This document shows, piece after piece, positions 24,793 through 33,443 of a stretch of DNA of 64,000 nucleotides. The notes beneath the pieces were generated by a model. The model saw only the letters and a program-made list of their open reading frames with translations. It made no database searches and was not told the DNA's origin. The first letter of the stretch is position 1. Each line of letters begins with the position of its first letter. Made by a program: the position numbers and the translations under genes. Source of the DNA: CBDDLD01 sp965250025 (GTDB taxonomy: Bacteria; Bacteroidota; Bacteroidia; Flavobacteriales; Flavobacteriaceae); NCBI GenBank assembly GCA_965250025.1, contig OZ252283.1, positions 372,001 through 436,000 of the forward strand, read 5' to 3'.

Positions 24793-24825
24793 TGAAGCTC
24801 ATAGCTCAAAACTCATAACTCAATA
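24793..24825. repeat. Short degenerate tandem repeat between genes
   Basis: Four imperfect CTCATA/CTCAAA units in the gap before paaY. Probably simple sequence; no function visible. Confidence 0.35.
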
Positions 24826-24832
24826 CTAAATT

Positions 24833-25429
24833 ATGATTTACGAATTCAAAAGCTATAGACCTGTAGTACATGAAAGTAGTTTTGTACATCCATTAGCAGC
24901 AGTAACCGGTAACGTGATTATCGGAAAAAACTGCTATATCGGACCAGGGGCAGCTATTAGAGGCGATTGGGGGCAAATCATTCTGGAGGATGGCGTTAAT
25001 GTTCAGGAAAACTGCACAGTACATATGTTCCCGGGTAAATCCATAATTCTTAAAGAAAGTGCCCACGTAGGGCATGGCGCAGTAATTCATGGCGCAAATT
25101 TGGGTAAAAATTGTCTGATAGGAATGAATACCGTAATCATGGATGATGCCGAAATAGGAGATGAGAGTATAGTAGGAGCCATGGCATTTGTAAAAGCAGA
25201 AACTAAAATACCCAAACGTAGTTTGGTAGTAGGAAATCCTGCAAAGGTGATCAAAACAGTTAGTGATGAAATGATTGCCTGGAAAACCAAAGGAACACAG
25301 TTGTATCAGCAGTTACCAGCTGAATGCCATGAAAGCCTAAGAGCTGTAGAACCCTTAAGAGAAGTTCCTAAAGGAATGAAAATACAGGAAGATGTGTATC
25401 AAACACTTCGTGATTTTATGAAAAAATAG
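24833..25429 (+). CDS. paaY: PaaY, hexapeptide-repeat (gamma-carbonic-anhydrase-like) thioesterase
   Basis: A 198-residue left-handed beta-helix protein (E. coli PaaY 196) with hexapeptide repeats (VTGNVIIGKNCYIGPGAAIRGDWG, then NVQENCTVHMFPG) and metal-ligand His in HVGHGAVIHGA. PaaY hydrolyses the CoA thioester of the dead-end oxepin derivative. It is followed after 2 nt by the E2 gene, which ties the oxoacid dehydrogenase genes to the paa operon. Confidence 0.88.
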   Translation: MIYEFKSYRPVVHESSFVHPLAAVTGNVIIGKNCYIGPGAAIRGDWGQIILEDGVNVQENCTVHMFPGKSIILKESAHVGHGAVIHGANLGKNCLIGMNTVIMDDAEIGDESIVGAMAFVKAETKIPKRSLVVGNPAKVIKTVSDEMIAWKTKGTQLYQQLPAECHESLRAVEPLREVPKGMKIQEDVYQTLRDFMKK

Positions 25430-25431
25430 AA

Positions 25432-26739
25432 ATGACAACAATAGAGTTTAAAATGCCCAAATTGGGGGAGAGTATTACAGAAGCGGCCATAATTACATGG
25501 TTTAAAAGTGTTGGTGATACCATTGAAGAGGACGAAATGCTATTGGAGGTGGCTACAGATAAAGTAGATTCTGAAGTGCCATCTAACGTATCGGGAGTCG
25601 TTGAAGATATTCTTTTTGAAGCTAACGATGTAGTAAAAATAGGTGATACGATAGCCATCATTAAAACAGATGGAAAAGTTTCTGGTAAGAAACCCGTCAA
25701 AAAAACGGATGAAGCACCAAAACCTGTTAAGAAAGCACAACCAAGATCGAATAGACGCTCAAAGATAGCTCCCGAAGTAACGTCAGCACAGTTTAGTGTA
25801 TCCAATACTACCAATAACTTCTTTTCACCACTAATTATAGAGATCGCAAAAACGCATCATATAAGTTTTGAAGAACTGGCCAGAATTCCAGCAACAGGTC
25901 ATGAAGGGCGATTGCGAAAAAGTGATGTGTTTCAATATATAGAAGATGGACGACCATATAAATTTGCCCAACCTGTAGCGCAACCCGATCCTACAGCTTA
26001 TCGTATACCACAATTGACATTCGATAAAGGTAAAGGTAAGATCATTGAAATGGACCGTATGCGCCAGATGATTGCAGATCATATGGTGTATTCCAAGCAT
26101 ACATCACCGCATGTTACGGCCTATGTAGAAGCAGACCTTACGAATATGGTCAATTGGAGAAATGCCAATAAAAAGGCATTTCAGGAAAAATATGGTGAGC
26201 GGTTAACATTCACGCCTTTGTTTGTGGAAGCCGTGGCGAAGGCTATCAAAGATTTTCCAAATATAAATGCTTCAGTAGATGGGAAAACTATCATTGTAAA
26301 AGACGATATAAATATTGGAATGGCTACAGCATTACCAAGTGGTAATCTGATTGTTCCGGTGGTTAAGTATGCAGATACTAAGGATATGAAAACACTAGCA
26401 GCTGATGTTAATGCCTTGGCAGCAAAAGCAAGAGAGAATAATCTGAAAGCTGACGATATACAGGGCAGTACATTTACGATTTCTAATGTTGGAACTTTCG
26501 GGAGTGTCATGGGAACACCAATTATCAATCAGCCGGAAGTAGCTATTCTGGCATTGGGGATCATAAAAAAACGACCAGAAGTCATAGAAACAGAAGAAGG
26601 TGATGAAATAGCCATAAGAAGTATGATGTATTTATCCTTATCATTCGATCATCGTGTAGTTGATGGTTTTTTAGGCGGGAGCTTTGTACGTCGAGTAGCC
26701 GATTATTTTGAACAATTTGACGTGAATCGTAAAGTATAA
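25432..26739 (+). CDS. 2-Oxoacid dehydrogenase E2 (dihydrolipoyl acyltransferase), branched-chain type
   Basis: A 435-residue E2 protein: one lipoyl domain (about 1-77, lipoyl Lys44 in EVATDKVDSEVPS), an E1/E3-binding domain (about 127-170, FFSPLIIEIAKTHHISFEELARI), and a catalytic acyltransferase core ending in SFDHRVVDG (H407, D411). It transfers the acyl group from lipoate to CoA. Similarity is to branched-chain-type E2, but such complexes can accept aromatic oxoacids. It begins 2 nt after paaY. No E3 (lipoamide dehydrogenase) gene is in the window, so a shared E3 is presumably used. Confidence 0.88.
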   Translation: MTTIEFKMPKLGESITEAAIITWFKSVGDTIEEDEMLLEVATDKVDSEVPSNVSGVVEDILFEANDVVKIGDTIAIIKTDGKVSGKKPVKKTDEAPKPVKKAQPRSNRRSKIAPEVTSAQFSVSNTTNNFFSPLIIEIAKTHHISFEELARIPATGHEGRLRKSDVFQYIEDGRPYKFAQPVAQPDPTAYRIPQLTFDKGKGKIIEMDRMRQMIADHMVYSKHTSPHVTAYVEADLTNMVNWRNANKKAFQEKYGERLTFTPLFVEAVAKAIKDFPNINASVDGKTIIVKDDINIGMATALPSGNLIVPVVKYADTKDMKTLAADVNALAAKARENNLKADDIQGSTFTISNVGTFGSVMGTPIINQPEVAILALGIIKKRPEVIETEEGDEIAIRSMMYLSLSFDHRVVDGFLGGSFVRRVADYFEQFDVNRKV

Positions 26740-26747
26740 ATTATAGT

Positions 26748-26815
26748 GTCATTTCTAGTGAAGCACAAGAACCTGTTAAAGCGGTTGTGCCATATCATAA
26801 AAGCCTTGAAATGAC
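26748..26815. repeat. Dispersed palindromic element, copy 3 (related by ends only)
   Basis: Ends GTCATTTC/GAAATGAC with an internal imperfect stem (GCACAA ... TTGTGC). It fills the E2-aminotransferase gap. The terminal symmetry resembles the elements at 18748 and 44701, but the CCGAACGA core is missing. Confidence 0.55.
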
Positions 26816-26831
26816 CTTTAAATAAAGAATT

Positions 26832-27899
26832 ATGAGTTATAATATTCCAATTACCAAAGTAAATAAATCAAGAGTTGATGCTTTAGACTTCAATAATATA
26901 CCTTTAGGAACCACGTTCACAGACCATATGTTTATCTGTGATTATAACAATGGACAGTGGGAAAATCCAAGGGTACAACCATTAGAACTAATTCCAACGC
27001 ATCCTGCAGCAATGGCATTGCATTATGGACAAGCCATATTTGAAGGTATGAAAGCGTATAAAGATCAGGATGGTGACCCTATGCTATTTAGACCTGAAAA
27101 AAATGCAGCACGTCTAAACAAAAGTGCTGATCGTATGGGGATGCCGGATTTCCCGGAAGATTTATTTGTAGAAGGATTAAAAGAACTGGTAAGTATAGAG
27201 CGGAATTGGATTCCACCACAACAAGGCAGTGCCTTATATCTGAGACCATTCATGTATGCCGATGAACCATTTATAGGCATGAGAGCAGCGACACATTATA
27301 AGTTTATTATCATGGCCTCTCCTGCAGGTCCATTTTTTAGCAAGCGTATCAAATTATGGGCAGAAAAGACATATATCAGAGCTGCACATGGTGGTACAGG
27401 CGAAGCTAAAGCAGCAGGAAACTATGCAGCGGCAATTCGCCCTACGGAATATGCCAAAGCCAAAGGCTATGATCAAGTATTGTGGTTAGATGCCGCTGAG
27501 CATAAGTACATACAGGAAGTTGGTACCATGAATATCTTTTTCAAAATCAAAGGCGCATTTATTACTCCGGAACTGGATGGTTCAGTATTAGATGGTATTA
27601 CAAGAGACAGTGTGATAGAGATGTTAAAGGCAATGAATTTTGAAGTCACAGAACGTAAAATTACAATAGACGAAATCCGGCAGGCATCAGAAAATGGAAC
27701 TCTCGAAGAAGCCTTTGGTACAGGAACTGCTGTAGGGATTGCCTATATTCAGGAAATAGGTCTTGAAGGTGAAACGATTCATGTTTCTGAAGAAAGTCCA
27801 ATAGGTTTAGAAGTCAATGACACATTGAATGCTATTAAAACAGGACAATTAGATGATCAATTTGGATGGATGACCAGATTAAAAAAGCAATTGGTTTAA
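26832..27899 (+). CDS. ilvE: Branched-chain amino acid aminotransferase family (fold IV)
   Basis: A 355-residue PLP enzyme with the fold-IV lysine in GEAKAAGNYAA (K193), HYGQAIFEGMKAY near the N-terminus and the C-terminal FGTGTAVGIAYI phosphate-binding loop. The family transaminates Leu, Ile and Val, and some members take Phe. It sits between the E2 and E1 genes, starting 92 nt after E2 and ending with zero spacing before E1, so it is likely dedicated to feeding the oxoacid dehydrogenase. The symbol reflects family, not proven substrate. Confidence 0.85.
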   Translation: MSYNIPITKVNKSRVDALDFNNIPLGTTFTDHMFICDYNNGQWENPRVQPLELIPTHPAAMALHYGQAIFEGMKAYKDQDGDPMLFRPEKNAARLNKSADRMGMPDFPEDLFVEGLKELVSIERNWIPPQQGSALYLRPFMYADEPFIGMRAATHYKFIIMASPAGPFFSKRIKLWAEKTYIRAAHGGTGEAKAAGNYAAAIRPTEYAKAKGYDQVLWLDAAEHKYIQEVGTMNIFFKIKGAFITPELDGSVLDGITRDSVIEMLKAMNFEVTERKITIDEIRQASENGTLEEAFGTGTAVGIAYIQEIGLEGETIHVSEESPIGLEVNDTLNAIKTGQLDDQFGWMTRLKKQLV

Positions 27900-29948
27900 A
27901 TGAAGAAAGATATATTAGCACAAGGGTTTTTAAAGCTTTGTACAGCAAAAGCTATGGCAGAGCTGTATGAAGACAATTTTAAACAAGTATCAAAATATGT
28001 ACATGCCACATCTCGCGGGCATGAAGCTGTACAAGTAGCATTGGGGATGCAACTATTACCTCAGGATTATGCATTTCCGTATTACAGGGATGATGCCATG
28101 TTGTTGGCATTTGGAATGCGACCATATGAGTTGATGCTTCAACTTCTGGCAAAAAAAGACGATCCTTTTTCGGGAGGACGGACCTACTATTCGCACCCAA
28201 GTATAAAAGATGAAGACAAGCCAAAAGTGCCCCACCAATCGTCAGCCACCGGCATGCAAGCCATACCGGCAACAGGTGTCGCGATGGGAATGCAATACAA
28301 AGAACAGCAGGAACTCAATGATGACAGTATCGAAAATCCAATCACAGTATGCTCATTGGGGGATGCGTCTGTAACTGAAGGTGAGATAGCTGAGGCCTTT
28401 CAAATGGCAGCCTTAAAACAAATGCCAATATTGTATTTGGTTCAGGATAATGGTTGGGACATTTCAGCCAATGCCGCCGAAACCAGAGCGCAAAATGCTT
28501 ACGAATACGCGCAAGGTTTTCACGGTCTGGATGCCATAACCATAGATGGTGCCAATTTTGAGGAAAGTTATAAAGCTATTGAAAAGGTAATAGCTACCAT
28601 AAGAAAAGAACGAAGACCATTTTTGGTACATGCTAAAGTACCACTGTTAAACCATCATACATCAGGAGTACGAATGGAATGGTATCGTGACGATTTGGAA
28701 GAAGCCAGGTCAAGAGATCCTTACCCGGTTTTAAGGCAACAACTACTAGATCATGGGTTTTCTGAAACAGAAATAGAAGCTATTGAAAGTAAAGCTAGAG
28801 TCACTGTAACCAATGATTTTACAGAAGCCCTAAAAGCTGAAGATCCAAAACCGGAAGATCTGTTTACACATGATTTTGCCCCAACTCCAATAACTGAAGA
28901 AGCTGGAGAGCGATCGCCTGAAGGCGCAGATAAGGTTGTAATGGTTGATTGTGCATTATTTGCTGTCGAGGAACTAATGCGAAAGCATAAAGAGTGCTTG
29001 TTATATGGACAAGATGTAGGTGGACGTCTGGGTGGTGTTTTTAGAGAAGCTGCAACATTAGCACAAAAATTTGGAGATGACCGTGTGTTCAATACGCCGA
29101 TACAGGAAGCATTCATTGTAGGGTCTACAGTAGGGATGAGTGCAGTAGGATTAAAGCCTATTGTAGAAGTGCAGTTTGCAGATTATATATGGCCAGGGTT
29201 AAATCAGTTATTCACTGAAGTAAGTCGTAGTTGCTACCTGTCAAATGGTAAATGGCCGGTAAGCATGATCTTAAGAGTGCCTATTGGTGCTTATGGTAGT
29301 GGCGGTCCTTACCATTCGTCTTCAGTAGAAAGTGTGATTACTAATATCAGAGGCATAAAAATAGCATATCCAAGCAATGGGGCAGATTTAAAAGGCTTAA
29401 TGAAAGCAGCTTATTACGATCCAAATCCGGTTGTGCTATTAGAACATAAAGGTTTATATTGGTCTAAAGTACCCGGAACTCAAGGGGCTACTTCAGTAGA
29501 ACCATCAGAAGATTATGTGTTGCCGTTTGGTAAAGCATGGGTGCTTCAGGAAATATGGCCACAGGATAATGAAGAAACCATGACCATTGTAACTTATGGT
29601 ATGGGTGTACATTGGGCCTACAATGCATCTGGAGAGTTAGGTATGAGAGATCAAATAGAGATTATTGACTTAAGGACACTAAATCCACTGGATGAAGAAA
29701 CCATTATGAAATCTGTTAAGAAGACCAAGAAATGTCTCGTAGTAACTGAAGAACCATCTAACAATAGTTTTGCCAGAGCATTGGCGGGAAAAATACAGGA
29801 GGATTGTTTTAAGGATTTAGATGCACCGGTAATGACGATAGGTAGTGAGAACATGCCGGCGATTCCATTAAATTCTACTTTAGAACAAACGATGATTCCT
29901 TCAACGCATAAGGTGAAAGCTAAAATAGAAATCTTAATGGCATATTAG
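27900..29948 (+). CDS. 2-Oxoacid dehydrogenase E1, alpha and beta subunits fused
   Basis: A 682-residue thiamine-diphosphate enzyme. The alpha half (about 1-320) has the ThDP motif GDASVTEGEIAEAFQMAALKQMP with the later Asn in QDNGWDISAN. A linker rich in Glu and Pro leads to the beta half (about 345-682; LLYGQDVGGRLGGVFREAATLAQKFG, RVPIGAYGSGGPYHS). It decarboxylates a branched-chain or related 2-oxoacid and passes the acyl group to E2. Alpha-beta fusions of this kind are known in Bacteroidota. It is the last gene of the run and starts right after the ilvE stop. Confidence 0.9.
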   Translation: MKKDILAQGFLKLCTAKAMAELYEDNFKQVSKYVHATSRGHEAVQVALGMQLLPQDYAFPYYRDDAMLLAFGMRPYELMLQLLAKKDDPFSGGRTYYSHPSIKDEDKPKVPHQSSATGMQAIPATGVAMGMQYKEQQELNDDSIENPITVCSLGDASVTEGEIAEAFQMAALKQMPILYLVQDNGWDISANAAETRAQNAYEYAQGFHGLDAITIDGANFEESYKAIEKVIATIRKERRPFLVHAKVPLLNHHTSGVRMEWYRDDLEEARSRDPYPVLRQQLLDHGFSETEIEAIESKARVTVTNDFTEALKAEDPKPEDLFTHDFAPTPITEEAGERSPEGADKVVMVDCALFAVEELMRKHKECLLYGQDVGGRLGGVFREAATLAQKFGDDRVFNTPIQEAFIVGSTVGMSAVGLKPIVEVQFADYIWPGLNQLFTEVSRSCYLSNGKWPVSMILRVPIGAYGSGGPYHSSSVESVITNIRGIKIAYPSNGADLKGLMKAAYYDPNPVVLLEHKGLYWSKVPGTQGATSVEPSEDYVLPFGKAWVLQEIWPQDNEETMTIVTYGMGVHWAYNASGELGMRDQIEIIDLRTLNPLDEETIMKSVKKTKKCLVVTEEPSNNSFARALAGKIQEDCFKDLDAPVMTIGSENMPAIPLNSTLEQTMIPSTHKVKAKIEILMAY

Positions 29949-29993
29949 ATTTTTATGTTTTGTATATTACAGCTATAAATATCTAGCTTAACT

Positions 29994-31097
29994 ATGTATA
30001 CAAGACGCATATTTCCCATAAAAGGGGTTGTTAAATGGACCAGACGACGTATTTTTCTTTTTTTAGGTCTGGCTACAATTCCAGTAATTTTATTTGACAT
30101 CGTCGGATTAAAATGGTTGCATGTACCATGGTTGCCTTTAGGTGTTCTGGGTACAGCAGTAGCTTTTCTGGTAAGTTTTAAAAACAATGCATCTTATGAC
30201 CGATTATGGGAAGCGCGCAAAATATGGGGAGGCATCGTTAATGCTTCCCGATCATGGACGATTCAGATTAAAGATTTTATAACAAACGATCATGCAGAAA
30301 AAAAGCTTTCGGAGGAAGAGCTTCATAGTATTCATAGAGAGTTGGTACATCGTCATATAGCATGGTTAACTGCTTTACGATATCAATTGCGGAAGGACAA
30401 ACCGTGGGAGATGCATTTGAAGAACACGAAATCAAATAAAGAATTTCGAGAAGCTTATTATTTGGTATGTGAAGATACTATTCCTATTGATGAAGCTATA
30501 AAACCATATATGTCTAATGAAGAGTATGGTGAGGTATTTGCAAAGGGCAATCAAGCATCTCAAATTTTAGGAATTCAATCCAGACGATTACGAGAACTCA
30601 AGCAAGAGGGACTTATTGAGGACTTCCGTCATATGGAAATGGAAAATATGCTCATAGAGCTTTATACTTTGCAAGGTAAGTGTGAACGTATTAAAAACTT
30701 CCCTTATCCCCGGCAGTATGCAACAATAAATTACATATTTGTATGGCTATTTATTTTAATGTTGCCCTATGGTATCATGGAAGGTTTTGAATCTATTGGT
30801 CAACATATTATGGAAGATTTGGTTACGCACAAATCAAGAACTTCATGGGGGCATTTGATTCAAGAGTTTATTGCAAGACATTTTGTATGGTGTTCTATTC
30901 CTTTTAGTGCATTGCTGTCATGGGTGTTTCATACTATGGAGGCGATTGGAGAGAATACAGAAAACCCCTTTGAAGGCGGACCTAATGATGTGCCAATAAC
31001 AGACATGAGTAGAGGTATAGAGATCGATATCAGACAGCTTATAAATGATAAAGATATCCCCGAGCCTTATGTTTGGTCGAATGATATTGTAATGTAA
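29994..31097 (+). CDS. Bestrophin-family (UPF0187) anion channel
   Basis: A 367-residue membrane protein with bestrophin features: TM segments near 23-43 and 46-62 (LGVLGTAVAFLVSFKNNASYDRLWEARKIWGGIVNASRSW) and two more near 245-265 and 300-320. Bacterial members form pentameric chloride or cation channels in the inner membrane. It starts 45 nt after the E1 gene but has no metabolic link to it. It converges with the SulP transporter gene. Confidence 0.85.
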   Translation: MYTRRIFPIKGVVKWTRRRIFLFLGLATIPVILFDIVGLKWLHVPWLPLGVLGTAVAFLVSFKNNASYDRLWEARKIWGGIVNASRSWTIQIKDFITNDHAEKKLSEEELHSIHRELVHRHIAWLTALRYQLRKDKPWEMHLKNTKSNKEFREAYYLVCEDTIPIDEAIKPYMSNEEYGEVFAKGNQASQILGIQSRRLRELKQEGLIEDFRHMEMENMLIELYTLQGKCERIKNFPYPRQYATINYIFVWLFILMLPYGIMEGFESIGQHIMEDLVTHKSRTSWGHLIQEFIARHFVWCSIPFSALLSWVFHTMEAIGENTENPFEGGPNDVPITDMSRGIEIDIRQLINDKDIPEPYVWSNDIVM

Positions 31098-31117
31098 ATG
31101 CGTATAATTATACGCAT
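31098..31117. terminator. 20-bp perfect palindrome between convergent genes
   Basis: ATGCGTATAATTATACGCAT, directly after the bestrophin stop and 17 nt from the SulP stop. It is likely a shared hairpin terminator, although no T-tract is present. Confidence 0.5.
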
Positions 31118-31133
31118 CAAAAGCACGGGGTTA

Positions 31134-32756
31134 TTAGACTTCAGTATCTAATTTGTCAGTGACCACATAATATCTTGGATCATCAACAGACGATTCTATA
31201 ATTTCACTAAATCTGGGATTAGCTTTTAATAATAGTACTTTACAGTCAGGACTTAGATGGGTGAGCTTTACTTGTTTGCCCAAATTGATATATTTATTAG
31301 CAATATTTCTAAGTGCTTCAATACCTGAATGGTCATTGACTTGCGATTCGATGAAGTCAATTTCAATGCTGTCAGGGTCATTTTTCGGGTCAAACTTGGA
31401 ATTGAAATTTTGTATCGATCCAAAAAATAACGGGCCCCATATTTCGTAGACTTTAGTGCCATCAGCTTTAATGCGTTTTCTGGCTCTAATCATAGTTGCA
31501 TTCTTCCAAGCGAATGCCAAAGCAGACATGATAACACCAGCGATAACTGCAATCGCCAGATCTTGCCAAACGGTAATGGCTGATACGGCAATTAATACGA
31601 TAGCATCTGTAAGTGGAATTTTATGTAATATTCTAAAACTACTCCAGGCAAATGTGCCAATGACTACCATAAACATTACTCCAACTAACGCTGCTATTGG
31701 AATTTGTTCAATTAATGGTGCTCCAAAAAGCACAAAACATAATAATGCGATAGCAGCTACAGTACCAGATAAACGTCCTCTACCGCCAGAATTAACATTT
31801 ATAATAGATTGTCCGATCATGGCGCAACCACCCATACCGCCAAATAGGCCATTAATAATGTTAGCCCCACCTTGAGCCACACATTCCCTGTTGCCACTAC
31901 CTCTGGTTTCTGTCAATTCATCTACTAAAGTTAATGTCATTAACGATTCAATAAGCCCTACAGCCGCTAAAATGAATGCTGTTGATAAAATAAGTCCCCA
32001 ATGCCCATTTAGTGTGTCGAATAAACCAAATATCTGATCTTGGAATGTTGGAAGTCCACCTTTAAGTCCCGAACCCCCACCATCAGTTATAAAAGAGCCT
32101 ACAGTACTCACCTCTAGTTTTCCAAGAATGGTAATAGCTGCAACAACAATGATTGCAGTTAAGGCAGCAGGAATCTTTTTGGTCAGTTTGGGTAAACCAA
32201 ACATAATCCCCATGGTCAGGGCTACCAGACCAAGCATGATCCATAAAGCAGCGCCGGTTATAAAAACATCTTCACCATTGACTTTTTCTGTAAATAGTTT
32301 TAACTGAGACAAGAAGATGACAATAGCTAATCCATTAACGAATCCCATCATTACCGGATGCGGAATGAGACGTACAAATTTACCTAGCTTAAAGATACCG
32401 GCCAGAATTTGTATCCCGCCAACAAATAGTAATGTAATAAATAACCATTGAAGTCCCAGATTATCTATTGGCGCGTCTAATGATAGTCCCACCTCGTTTC
32501 CTTTTTGAATGAGATGCACCATTACTACGGCCGTAGCACCAGTTGCTCCGGAAATCATACCGGGACGTCCTCCAAACAATGCTGTGACTATACCCATCAT
32601 GAATGCGCCATAAAGCCCAACGAGTGGATCCACACCAGCTACAAAAGCAAAAGCAACCGCTTCGGGGACCAATGCTAAGGCTACAGTAAGGCCAGAAAGG
32701 ATGTCATTTTTTGGGTTTTGAGTGAAATTCTTAATCGTCTTTTGTTTCAGTGTCAT
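31134..32756 (-). CDS. SulP-family inorganic anion transporter with STAS domain
   Basis: A 540-residue inner-membrane transporter of the SLC26/SulP family. The N-terminal half has the sulfate-transporter core (DILSGLTVALALVPEAVAFAF, then GVDPLVGLYGAFMMG), about 10-14 membrane segments, and residues about 425-540 form a cytoplasmic STAS domain. Substrates in the family are sulfate, bicarbonate or other anions; the insertion NRECVAQGGANIINGLFGGMGGCAMIGQS is typical of members annotated as bicarbonate or sulfate carriers. The substrate is not decided. Confidence 0.9.
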   Translation of the reverse strand: MTLKQKTIKNFTQNPKNDILSGLTVALALVPEAVAFAFVAGVDPLVGLYGAFMMGIVTALFGGRPGMISGATGATAVVMVHLIQKGNEVGLSLDAPIDNLGLQWLFITLLFVGGIQILAGIFKLGKFVRLIPHPVMMGFVNGLAIVIFLSQLKLFTEKVNGEDVFITGAALWIMLGLVALTMGIMFGLPKLTKKIPAALTAIIVVAAITILGKLEVSTVGSFITDGGGSGLKGGLPTFQDQIFGLFDTLNGHWGLILSTAFILAAVGLIESLMTLTLVDELTETRGSGNRECVAQGGANIINGLFGGMGGCAMIGQSIINVNSGGRGRLSGTVAAIALLCFVLFGAPLIEQIPIAALVGVMFMVVIGTFAWSSFRILHKIPLTDAIVLIAVSAITVWQDLAIAVIAGVIMSALAFAWKNATMIRARKRIKADGTKVYEIWGPLFFGSIQNFNSKFDPKNDPDSIEIDFIESQVNDHSGIEALRNIANKYINLGKQVKLTHLSPDCKVLLLKANPRFSEIIESSVDDPRYYVVTDKLDTEV

Positions 32757-32779
32757 AACAAAGTGCTTCTAAAAGTCGG

Positions 32780-32787
32780 CAAAGATA
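32780..32787 (-). promoter_or_regulatory. Probable -7 promoter element for the SulP gene
   Basis: On the minus strand the sequence reads TATCTTTG, an exact TAnnTTTG match 24 nt before the start codon. No good -33 element is seen. Confidence 0.45.
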
Positions 32788-32820
32788 AAGCTTTAAATGT
32801 ATTTCACTGATATAAAAAGA

Positions 32821-32845
32821 AAAGCATCGATTTAATCGATGCTTT
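32821..32845 (-). terminator. Terminator after the DUF4136 gene
   Basis: AAAGCATCGATT/AATCGATGCTTT stem, followed on the minus strand by a T-rich stretch (CTTTTTATA). Confidence 0.65.
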
Positions 32846-32865
32846 AATAGTATGAGATTTTAGAA

Positions 32866-33432
32866 TTATTGTTCAAGACCTGGAGGGTATTTCTCCATGA
32901 TGGCTGTTACAAATTCTTTAATTCTTGCTTCTTTTTTCTCGACGTTTTTAGTGACCAGATATCCGGTACCTGAGCCTTGCCATATTAATTCTTTCTTTTT
33001 GGTATCGATAAAATCAATAAACAAAACACCTTCTGTACTGGTGGACACAGAGTTACCGCCCCATCCGGGACCCCAACCCCAACCAGGACCCCAGCCCCAG
33101 CCGCCCCAGCCCCAAGCATTATTGTATACATTAACGCGTTGACTGGATTTTGTAAATATACTAACTAACATATCCGGATCTTTTGATTTTGTTAGCCCTT
33201 TGGCTAGTAATTCGGATTCAATAGCTCTTAGAATTCTTCGTTTGTCCAGGTCGCTGATATCAGCTTTATCAATACCCGTTTTGAAAAATGCGAAGGTTTT
33301 GTAGGATTCAAAATTCACCTCTTTGTCGTAATCAGCTGCTACCCTGACTGAGCTACAGGAACTTGTTGCTATGAACAGCAATAGAAGCCCTGATGTTTGT
33401 AATAACTTTTTCATCTTTTTCATCTTTTTCAT
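32866..33432 (-). CDS. DUF4136 lipoprotein with a Trp/Gly-rich insert
   Basis: A 188-residue lipoprotein (lipobox IATSSC) with a DUF4136 fold (DYDKEVNFESYKTFAF at the start, KKKELIWQGSGTGYL near the end). Residues about 103-125 are an unusual run of Gly, Trp and Pro (GWGGWGWGPGWGWGPGWGG), possibly a surface-exposed or membrane-interactive loop. The start region has three in-frame ATGAAAAAG units, so three ATGs in a row are possible starts. Function unknown. Confidence 0.8.
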   Translation of the reverse strand: MKKMKKMKKLLQTSGLLLLFIATSSCSSVRVAADYDKEVNFESYKTFAFFKTGIDKADISDLDKRRILRAIESELLAKGLTKSKDPDMLVSIFTKSSQRVNVYNNAWGWGGWGWGPGWGWGPGWGGNSVSTSTEGVLFIDFIDTKKKELIWQGSGTGYLVTKNVEKKEARIKEFVTAIMEKYPPGLEQ

Positions 33433-33443
33433 CTTTTTTTGAG

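Noticed and set aside
24793..24825. Possible CRISPR-like or regulatory tandem array
   Set aside because: Only four degenerate 7-8 nt units with no spacers.
29949..29993. Possible terminator separating the E1 gene from the bestrophin gene
   Set aside because: No convincing hairpin; the bestrophin may be read through from the operon, but function gives no link.
31456..31875. 139-codon plus-strand frame inside the SulP gene
   Set aside because: It mirrors the hydrophobic codons of the transporter on the other strand and has no independent start signals.
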